Assembly (NCBI GenBank): GCA_903952805.1
Contig: CAJBHN010000677.1
Span: 1-8,624, forward strand
Length of the DNA stretch: 8,624 bases
Direction of reading: 5' to 3'
DNA from: an uncultured Myxococcales bacterium
Lineage (GTDB): Bacteria; Myxococcota; UBA727; VGSZ01
The stretch's first letter is position 1. Every line of letters starts with the position of its first letter. The notes under the pieces were generated by a model. It was not told where the DNA came from and did not search any database. It worked only from the letters and a program-made list of their open reading frames with translations. Position numbers and translations under genes: made by a program. Shown here one piece after another: positions 1-4,720 of this stretch.

Positions 1-137
1 CTCCCCCTCTCCCTTCAGGGAGAGGGGGCTGGGGGGTGAGGTCAGCGAGGGAGAGGCAGGGGCAGAGGCTCCAGTTCGGGCTCCCCCTCTCCCTTCAGGG
101 AGAGGGGGCTGGGGGGTGAGGTCAGCGAGGGATAGGC
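1..137. repeat. Two direct copies of a 57-bp intergenic hairpin repeat
   Basis: Positions 1-57 and 81-137 are identical except for one base (g at 53, t at 133). Each copy opens with a perfect inverted repeat, arms CCCCCTCTCCCT and AGGGAGAGGGGG around a 2-nt loop (3-28 and 83-108), followed by a G-rich stretch and gtcagcgaggga. The copies are separated by a 23-bp spacer. Hairpins of this CCCTCTCCC/GGGAGAGGG form are, from general knowledge, dispersed intergenic repeats in many high-GC genomes. They lie just past the stop of the FHA gene, so they could serve as a transcript end or mRNA stabiliser, but no T tract follows the stem on the minus strand. The left copy starts at the window edge, so the array may continue outside. 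Confidence 0.85.
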
Positions 138-175
138 CTTTCGTCGCCGTCGCCGTCGTCGTCGTCCGCATCCGC

Positions 176-1162
176 TCAGGAGCCGGGCGGCGCGGTGAAG
201 GTTGGGATGGCCGCCAGATCGTCGGCACCCAGCAGCTCGAGTTCCGCCACCTGGGCCTGGTGCTGTGAAACAAGCCGGGGCAGGAGGCCGGCGACGGCGG
301 CGGCCACGACCTGCCGTTCGGCCAGGGACATGTCGAGCCCAACGCCCCGATCCCCCGTCCAGCAAAAGCAGCGTCCGTCGACGTCGATGGTGTCGCCGTC
401 GGTGACGGGGTCGAGGGCGGCTTTGAGGGCGGCGTCGGCCTGCCCCGTGCGCAGCATCTGCAGCAAGCGGCCCGCCGGGATCCCCGCGCCGTCCGCCGTG
501 ACGCGGAAGCCCGTCACCGGCGCCACCTGGGAGGGGGTTGCCATCCGCTCCCCGGGCCCGGTGGCCACTGCCGTCCCCATCTCCACCGTGTCGGCGTCAA
601 CCCGGCGAAACGCCCGGTGCTGACAGCCGGGCACCGTGGTGGCGCCGTCGAGGATGACCCAGCCGTCGTGGCGGCAGGCGCCGTCCAGCAGGGGTCTCTC
701 CCCAAGCAGCACTCGAAGCATCAGGCGGGTGGACCGAGGGCCCCCTTCGAAGTGCACGACGTCGCCGTGCTTCAACCGGACGCGATGGATGTAGGCGCCG
801 TTGACGAAGGTGCCGTTGGTCGAGCCTTTGTCCTCCAGGGTTGTTCCCCGGCTGCTCACCTCAAGCAGTGCGTGCTGCTGGCTGGTGAAGTCGAGCCCGA
901 GGCGGATGTTTGCGAAGGCGCGGCGGCCGAACAGAAGGGACTCGCTGGTATCGATGACGACGGTGACGCCGCGGACCAGGTGGCGCCGCTGCCGACCGCC
1001 GAAATCGGTGCTTTCAACCAAGCCACTGTCATCGTCGACGGCACCGGCGAGGGCTTCGACGGTCTCGGTGGAGTCCGCCCGGAACGAGAGGGTCTCGACC
1101 CGCAGGTGCAGGACCGGGGCCGGGTGATCCTGGATGGGGGCGCCGTCGGGTTCAGTGGTCAT
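176..1162 (-). CDS. FHA-domain protein
   Basis: A 328-residue soluble protein with no signal peptide or membrane segment. Residues about 64-152 form a forkhead-associated domain, a module that binds phosphothreonine peptides and usually works with Ser/Thr kinases. The diagnostic residues are all present in order: GR (79-80), SQQH matching the SxxH motif (94-97), KGSTNGTFVNG (112-122), then L-x-x-GD before a closing beta strand (130-134). Residues 1-60 are an acidic, probably flexible leader. Residues 155-328 (GERPLLDG, VDGRCFCWTGDRG, and an Ala/Leu-rich helix near 280-312) match nothing I know and may be a second folded domain. The ATG at 1162 has no clear Shine-Dalgarno sequence, but the FHA fold needs only residues after about 60, so a slightly different start would not change the call. 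No kinase gene is visible nearby. The FHA call is firm; the partner and pathway are unknown. Confidence 0.9.
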   Translation of the reverse strand: MTTEPDGAPIQDHPAPVLHLRVETLSFRADSTETVEALAGAVDDDSGLVESTDFGGRQRRHLVRGVTVVIDTSESLLFGRRAFANIRLGLDFTSQQHALLEVSSRGTTLEDKGSTNGTFVNGAYIHRVRLKHGDVVHFEGGPRSTRLMLRVLLGERPLLDGACRHDGWVILDGATTVPGCQHRAFRRVDADTVEMGTAVATGPGERMATPSQVAPVTGFRVTADGAGIPAGRLLQMLRTGQADAALKAALDPVTDGDTIDVDGRCFCWTGDRGVGLDMSLAERQVVAAAVAGLLPRLVSQHQAQVAELELLGADDLAAIPTFTAPPGS

Positions 1163-1344
1163 GAACCGATGGTCGTCGACCTCGCCGACGACGGCAAGAC
1201 ATCAGCAGCCGCAATACCCCTGCCCCACCAGGGTCTGCTGGAGCTTCTTCGACGTGGCGAAGGCGACATCGAGATATGCCGACTTCACCGACGTCGACTT
1301 CGGCGACGACGGGGGCGGTGACGTCTTTGACACCTGCGGCTCGG

Positions 1345-1440
1345 CGGTTGGTTCAGCGCCATCAATGGTCGACGCTGGCCGTGGAACGACCTTGTCGCGC
1401 AAGCGGCTGCGTCGACGGGCGAGGTCAGGGACGGACGGCG
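1345..1440 (-). pseudogene. Fragment of an IS91-family transposase (left remnant)
   Basis: On the minus strand, one reading frame gives SRLRDKVVPRP. The other remnant in this window (plus strand, about 4293-4325) gives SRLRDKVVHRP. Over the 21 bases for RLRDKVV (1385-1405 and 4296-4316) there are three differences, all synonymous, so the similarity reflects a shared protein rather than chance DNA. IS91-type transposases, as I recall the family, carry a segment of the form RF/YHGVFAP...LR..VV, and the right remnant supplies the HGVFAP part. Only about 30 codons can be recognised here. The fragment overlaps the last codons of the 502-residue gene, whose stop lies inside it. The limits given are approximate. 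Confidence 0.6.
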
Positions 1441-2933
1441 GGCTGCTTCGCGTCTGCGACGACGTCGCGGGCAATGACGTTGAACCAGATGTCGGCGTAC
1501 TCGCGCTCCTGGCCCTTCACGAGGAAGGTCGCGCCCTGCTGCTTCATGAGCTTGTTGCCAAAGCGGTCCTCGGTGGCGGCCTTGAGGGACTGGATCCTGG
1601 TCGGGTCACCAAGGTTGATCCGCGTGATGCCGAGGTCGGCGAAGCTCCGGTCCTTGCCAAGGAGGCCCTCGAGGCGCATGCGCAGGCCGATTTCCTTCTC
1701 GAGCATCGCGAGATCTGCCGCGTCGAGGTGCTGCTTGTCCCCGTGAACCAGCTCCATGCGCTCGCACAATGCGCGCAGTGCATCGAAGCCGTTTTCCCAG
1801 AGGCCATCGTCGCGGCCCGAGTGGATGCCGTAGGTCGTGAGGTCCGTGCGGTCGCCGAAGTAGTCGCGACCGGCGCCATCGAGCTCGACACCAGCGAGCG
1901 CATCGAACACGAGGAGGCCGACGCCGTCGTCGAGGTTCGTGATGATCTCGCCCTTACCGTCGCCGTCGATGTCGATGAAGACCTTCTCGCCGGCCTTCAT
2001 CTTGAGACCCACGCCAGCGAGGTCGAAGATGAGGGGTGAGGCGAGCTCGCCCGCCTTGCCCGCTGGATCCTGGTAGTCGCCGACGTCGACGGTGACCTCA
2101 CCCGAGGGAGCCGGCGGCGGGGTCGGCTGGACTGGCACGTTGCATGGCGCGTCGTCGCCGTACTGGGCACCCGGCGGCACCGCGACCACCGGCTGCTGAC
2201 CGGTGACCGCGCTCTGGGGCTGATGGCTGCGGACGGCGCTGGCGACGCTGTCGGCGAGGCCGTCGAGGATGATGGCCGAGGTCGCGTTCTTCTCGTGCCC
2301 AGCCTTCACCTTGGTGCCGAGGAGGGCGTTGAGGGCCTCACGCTCTGTGCCCTCCTTCTTCAAGCGCGACACGCGGTCGCCCTTGTCGGAGAGGTTCTTG
2401 CCCGTGCGCTCGCCGATGATCTTCATGACCTCGGCCTTCGCGGCCTCCTGGGTCGGCGCCGCCTTGATCCGGGCGACCTCGGCGGGAGAGAACGTCAACG
2501 CCTTCTTCGGCGTGGTGCCTTCGGGGGCGACGCGGGCGCGAGAGCCCTCGAGCTTGTCCATCGCCTGGTGGAAGCGCGTGATGTCCTTGGCGCCGCCGAT
2601 GTTGGCCTTCTTCGCGAGGTCCTTCCAGCCCTTGGAACCCTGGGCCCGGAGCTTCGCACTGCCGTAGGGGGCGGCCTTGCTCTTCACGAGGCCCTTCTTC
2701 GGCGCCCCCTTGGCGCCCTGGGCCGCGCTGATGCCCATGAAGAAGGTCACGAGCTGCTTCAGGATCTCGGCCTGGGCCGCGCGCATCTCGCGAAACGCCT
2801 GCATCTGCCCTGCATCGGCCTGGGTCCGCTCCGTCGGGGTGGCGGCTCCGGCCGCAGCGGCATTGGTCCCGGGCGGGGTGCCGTTGGTGACGTTGGTGGC
2901 AGTGACAGGGCGGGCGGTATCGATGCGGGTCAT
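1425..2933 (-). CDS. Hypothetical protein with a divergent RTX-like DxDGDG/FGD calcium-binding domain
   Basis: A 502-residue protein. I chose the ATG at 2933 over an in-frame ATG at 2966 because GGAGAGGG sits 5 nt before 2933 and nothing comparable precedes 2966. Residues 1-40 are polar, rich in Thr, Asn and Ala, with no Sec signal peptide. Residues 40-240 are largely helical and basic (many AK/KK pairs), with a mildly hydrophobic patch near 59-72. A Pro-rich linker follows at about 249-279. From about 299 the order is SPLIFDLAGVGL, a metal-binding-type loop DIDGDGKGE (321-329), GLLVFDALAGVELDGAGRDYFGD (about 339-361), NGFDALRAL (381-389), and FADLGITRINLG near 431-442. This copies the architecture PLVLDLDGDG...FGD...GFEAL...LADLGI-INL known from RTX/haemolysin-type calcium-binding proteins, but with several Asp residues replaced. 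The tail after IWFNVIARD ends inside the IS91 remnant, so the last ten residues may be replaced or truncated. Function unknown; a protein secreted by a non-Sec route is possible but unproven. Confidence 0.8.
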   Translation of the reverse strand: MTRIDTARPVTATNVTNGTPPGTNAAAAGAATPTERTQADAGQMQAFREMRAAQAEILKQLVTFFMGISAAQGAKGAPKKGLVKSKAAPYGSAKLRAQGSKGWKDLAKKANIGGAKDITRFHQAMDKLEGSRARVAPEGTTPKKALTFSPAEVARIKAAPTQEAAKAEVMKIIGERTGKNLSDKGDRVSRLKKEGTEREALNALLGTKVKAGHEKNATSAIILDGLADSVASAVRSHQPQSAVTGQQPVVAVPPGAQYGDDAPCNVPVQPTPPPAPSGEVTVDVGDYQDPAGKAGELASPLIFDLAGVGLKMKAGEKVFIDIDGDGKGEIITNLDDGVGLLVFDALAGVELDGAGRDYFGDRTDLTTYGIHSGRDDGLWENGFDALRALCERMELVHGDKQHLDAADLAMLEKEIGLRMRLEGLLGKDRSFADLGITRINLGDPTRIQSLKAATEDRFGNKLMKQQGATFLVKGQEREYADIWFNVIARDVVADAKQPAVRP

Positions 2934-2938
2934 TGTTT

Positions 2939-2946
2939 CCCTCTCC
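2939..2946 (-). promoter_or_regulatory. Ribosome binding site that decides the start of the 502-residue gene
   Basis: The minus strand reads GGAGAGGG, then AAACA, then ATG at 2933. The GGAG core lies 9 nt and GAGG 6 nt from the start, both usable distances. The alternative ATG at 2966 has no purine-rich stretch in front of it. Confidence 0.7.
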
Positions 2947-3000
2947 ACGTTCAGCAGCAGTGACACGGAGGGTATCGGCGGCGCTCCGCGAAACGCCCGT

Positions 3001-3050
3001 CATCCGATCTACGGATGGCAAGAATAGGACCGGTTTTCGGATCGAGGCAA
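3001..3050 (-). promoter_or_regulatory. Candidate sigma70-type promoter with an inverted repeat at the start point
   Basis: On the minus strand TTGCCT (3045-3050, 4 of 6 consensus bases) and TATTCT (3021-3026, 4 of 6) are spaced 18 bp apart. The predicted transcription start near 3014 falls in the inverted repeat CATCCG-ATCTA-CGGATG (3001-3017), a typical place for an operator. The leader to the ATG at 2933 would be about 80 nt. This is pattern matching only; promoters in GC-rich bacteria often deviate from these boxes. Confidence 0.35.
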
Positions 3051-3097
3051 CCTGACCATCGGCCCGGTCCGGCCCCGGGGAGTGCGTATGAACGATT

Positions 3098-3111
3098 GTT
3101 CAGGCCTGAAC
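3098..3111. promoter_or_regulatory. Perfect 14-bp palindrome, possible operator
   Basis: GTTCAGGCCTGAAC is its own reverse complement and lies about 50 bp upstream of the candidate -35 box of the 502-residue gene. A perfect 14-mer palindrome is expected roughly once in every one to two windows of this size by chance, so the position upstream of a promoter is the main reason to record it. Confidence 0.25.
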
Positions 3112-3253
3112 GTTGGCCTCAGGACGCAGCGACGGCGTCAACGCACTCGTCGGTCATGCCCACAGAGCTCGGTGCGGGCGTCGCGGTCTCTGCGAACGTG
3201 TCGTTCTGCCCCAACGGAGTTCAGCTCTGTGCCGTACCGAAAACGAGGCTCTG

Positions 3254-3679
3254 CTACCGTTCTTCGCCTGGGACTTTGAGCGAGAAGCGCCGGGTGGGAT
3301 CCTTGGCGCTTCCGCCAACTGGCCGGGGAGGCACCCGTGAGGCGCCGAGGACGTCGGCGATGCGATCGACGTGGTCAGGGGCCTCACCCGCTCGCGTCCG
3401 TACAAGTGTGCACAGCTCGTTGAGCAGGTTCGAGCGAGGCGGGCACCGGGCGTAGTGGCCGCGAATCGCGGTTGCCAAGGTGGCTCTTGTCGCCGACGCC
3501 GTCGGTGGGTCGAGGAGCTGCTGAAGCTCCGGTGGCACCGGCACCTCGCCCTCGTTTGGGATGCCGATGAGAAAGATGAACGGCAACGCCTCGAGGACGT
3601 CGTTGGGCGAAAACCGCCGAGTGCCATCGTCCGAGACGGCATGACAAACGGCGACCATTTCGCGCGCCAGAGGGGTCAT
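3254..3679 (-). CDS. Hypothetical protein, 141 residues, coupled to the gene upstream
   Basis: The ATG at 3679 overlaps by one base the TGA of the 100-residue gene (TGATG), the arrangement of translationally coupled genes, which fixes this start and supports both frames. The protein is soluble, has no signal peptide and is moderately charged. Residues about 24-50 (FSPNDVLEALPFIFLIGIPNEG) contain a short hydrophobic strand or helix. Residues 51-100 look helical, with a Leu-rich stretch LLNELCTLVRTRAG. The C-terminal 35 residues are Pro/Arg-rich and probably disordered. I recognise no domain. The two coupled proteins lie between the two IS91 remnants and upstream of the 502-residue gene, so the three may act together; this is inference. 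Confidence 0.7.
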   Translation of the reverse strand: MTPLAREMVAVCHAVSDDGTRRFSPNDVLEALPFIFLIGIPNEGEVPVPPELQQLLDPPTASATRATLATAIRGHYARCPPRSNLLNELCTLVRTRAGEAPDHVDRIADVLGASRVPPRPVGGSAKDPTRRFSLKVPGEER

Positions 3680-3984
3680 CAGGGCTTGAGGTGTTTCGGC
3701 AGGTTCAGGAGCTCGCCGGTGAGCGCGGTGTACGCCTCAGAAGCCGACTTCTCGATCTCGCGGATCGGGATGCGCGTGGGCCCCATGAGCTTCGCGTCGA
3801 CGGGCCAACGAGCATCCCGAAAATTCGCGCCAGAGGTCGACTCCGTGACGTCACGGGACATCGTGAGCATCGACGTCACCATCTGCTGGAGCTGCGTCGG
3901 GTTGTCGGCGAACTCGCGCATGAAGTGATCGGTGAGCTTCTTTCCGGTCAACTCCGTCGCCGGGAGCTTGTTCCACGTTTTCAT
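3679..3984 (-). CDS. Hypothetical protein, 100 residues
   Basis: The frame is open back to 4089, but I start it at the ATG at 3984 because AAAGGAG lies 7 nt upstream, the best ribosome binding site in the window, and because the sequence further upstream overlaps IS91-derived DNA on the other strand. The protein begins MKTWNKLPATELTGKKL, is soluble and basic to neutral, and is rich in Met, Thr and Leu, with two likely helices (about 15-45, with HFMREFADNPTQLQQMVTSML, and about 75-95, EIEKSASEAYTALTGELL). No domain is recognised. Its stop overlaps the start of the 141-residue gene by one base. The long frame from 4621 that overlaps its first 134 bases is read-through of a pseudogene and not a competitor. 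Confidence 0.72.
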   Translation of the reverse strand: MKTWNKLPATELTGKKLTDHFMREFADNPTQLQQMVTSMLTMSRDVTESTSGANFRDARWPVDAKLMGPTRIPIREIEKSASEAYTALTGELLNLPKHLKP

Positions 3985-3991
3985 CCCATGA

Positions 3992-3998
3992 CTCCTTT
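3992..3998 (-). promoter_or_regulatory. Strong ribosome binding site of the 100-residue gene
   Basis: The minus strand reads AAAGGAG, then TCATGGG, then ATG at 3984. Six or seven bases match the anti-Shine-Dalgarno sequence at ideal spacing. The ATG inside the spacer is out of frame. Confidence 0.8.
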
Positions 3999-4085
3999 TC
4001 TTGCAGAGTACCGGCTCGCCGTCGGCGCGAACAGGAAAGGCGTTGTGGTGCAGGCAGGCCGGCTCCGTGACACCAATGGCCGCGT

Positions 4086-4112
4086 GCATCGGCGGTGCAC
4101 GCTCGCCGATGC
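4086..4112. repeat. Perfect 9-bp inverted repeat inside the IS91 remnant
   Basis: Arms GCATCGGCG (4086-4094) and CGCCGATGC (4104-4112) flank a 9-nt loop that itself contains the palindrome GTGCAC. The hairpin lies within the 41-bp stretch (4087-4127) that separates NGRV from ELKRP and shifts the transposase frame. Confidence 0.6.
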
Positions 4113-4237
4113 GCGAGGGGAACAGTTGAGTTGAAACGCCCGCTCCAAGAAGGCCGCAGACAACTGGTGATGACCGGCGTCGAGCTGCTCGAGAAGCTCT
4201 TGCCCTTGATCCCGCCGACGGACGCGAAGCTCACGCG

Positions 4238-4261
4238 ATTCATCACCGCCAGGTGATGAAT
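4238..4261. repeat. Perfect 10-bp inverted repeat with 4-nt loop inside the IS91 remnant
   Basis: Arms ATTCATCACC (4238-4247) and GGTGATGAAT (4252-4261) enclose the loop GCCA. The right arm supplies two consecutive in-frame TGA stops to the transposase frame. The trinucleotide CAT occurs at 4241-4243 and again at 4272-4274, at the edges of the apparent 30-bp insertion, as a short target duplication would. Confidence 0.65.
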
Positions 4262-4335
4262 GAATGCACGGCATGGTGTCTTCGCGCCGACGAGCCGCCT
4301 GCGCGACAAGGTGGTGCACCGGCCGACCGACGAAG

Positions 4336-4621
4336 CCACAGCGCCGTCGGCAGAGACCGCCGTCGCCGATGAGAAGTGCAAGCCGCCTTCGAGATCACCG
4401 ATGACGTCGATGGTGTCGTCGCCGATGCGCCAGCGAAAGGCCTCGACCGATCCATCGGCCATCCCGAGCTGTCCGACGACGGTGGTGCCGTCGGCAGAGA
4501 CGGCAGCGGCAAAGGTCGATGCCCCTGCAGGCGTGGGCACGCGGGCAAAGCCAGGAGGAGGAGGAGGAGGAGGAGGAGGAGGAGTTGCGCCGATGAGGGA
4601 GGCAACGAGAACGCTCAACAT
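4336..4621 (-). pseudogene. Truncated HAF-repeat extracellular protein
   Basis: From the ATG at 4621 the first 95 or so codons are coherent: a short hydrophobic export-like segment (MLSVLVASLIGA), ten prolines (14-23), then FAAAVSADGTTVVGQ (37-51), EAFRWRIGDDTIDVIGDLEGG (60-80) and the start of a second unit, SSATAVSADGAVA (84-96). This is the HAF extracellular repeat (AVSADGSVVVG...EAFRWT...LGDLPGG...A-AVS-DG) known from exported proteins with many copies. Here only one and a half units remain. The frame stays open to 3851, but beyond about 4336 it is antisense to IS91 sequence and then overlaps the 100-residue gene in another frame, so that part is not real coding. No Shine-Dalgarno sequence is visible. 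The gene starts 100 bp after the L,D-transpeptidase stop and may once have been its downstream partner. Confidence 0.75.
4553..4584. repeat. (AGG)10 microsatellite
   Basis: Ten uninterrupted AGG units plus AG. On the minus strand they encode the polyproline tract that follows the export segment of the HAF protein. Length changes would alter the number of prolines without shifting the frame. Confidence 0.9.
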
Positions 4622-4720
4622 GCGGCGGCTTGCCGTCGTGCTTGGAGGGGGGCAATCGCCGGACCCGGTGGCACGTGGGCGTCCATGTCGGCGACACCGT
4701 CTTTGGCGACGCAGGCGAGG
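4622..4720. other. 99-bp gap between L,D-transpeptidase and HAF pseudogene
   Basis: No terminator hairpin with a T tract and no clear promoter can be seen, which fits read-through from the L,D-transpeptidase gene into the former HAF gene. A short plus-strand frame here reads WHVGVHVGDTVFGDAGEV but is open for only about 45 codons. Confidence 0.4.

Larger units (their letters stand above)
2934..3253. other. 320-bp intergenic region upstream of the 502-residue gene
   Basis: I see no convincing coding frame on either strand. On the minus strand it holds, from right to left, a perfect 14-bp palindrome (3098-3111), a candidate promoter (3021-3050), a 6+6 bp inverted repeat at its predicted start point (3001-3017) and the ribosome binding site at 2939-2946. 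Its size and contents suit a regulatory region giving the 502-residue gene its own promoter, separate from the 100/141-residue pair upstream. Confidence 0.55.
4057..4335 (+). pseudogene. Remnant of an IS91-family transposase (right remnant), interrupted and truncated
   Basis: This is the only plus-strand coding trace I accept. Read in order it gives GRLRDTNGRV (frame 1, about 4057-4086), then after a shift VELKRPLQEGRRQLV and MTGVELLEKLLPLIPP (4125-4217), LTRF (4230-4241), and HGVFAPTSRLRDKVVHRP (4272-4325). IS91-type (rolling-circle, HUH) transposases, as I know them, contain the same order: DGRV-LKRPW-DGT, then a hydrophobic EPLE(L/F)L-RLAALVPPP block, then RYHGVFAP. The segment is broken by a 41-bp stretch (4087-4127) that changes frame and a 30-bp stretch (4242-4271) holding two consecutive in-frame TGA codons. 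Neither the catalytic domain nor the C-terminal zinc-binding part is present. At about 4335 it meets the antisense HAF gene. Limits are approximate. Confidence 0.75.

Noticed and set aside
1..137. CRISPR array
   Set aside because: Only two repeats with a long internal hairpin and a single 23-bp spacer, no third copy in the window and no cas genes; a dispersed intergenic repeat fits better.
1202..1474. 90-residue minus-strand frame as an intact small gene
   Set aside because: Its first part overlaps the end of the 502-residue gene, its middle is transposase-derived, and no ribosome binding site was seen.
1134..2039. Long plus-strand frame of 301 codons opposite the 502-residue gene
   Set aside because: It is the antisense shadow of a gene with a recognisable domain and ribosome binding site; GC-rich DNA keeps such frames open.
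3851..4335. Continuation of the minus-strand frame that starts at 4621 as a 256-residue protein
   Set aside because: After about residue 95 it is antisense to IS91 sequence and then overlaps the 100-residue gene in another frame; composition turns Arg/Ser-rich with no family resemblance.
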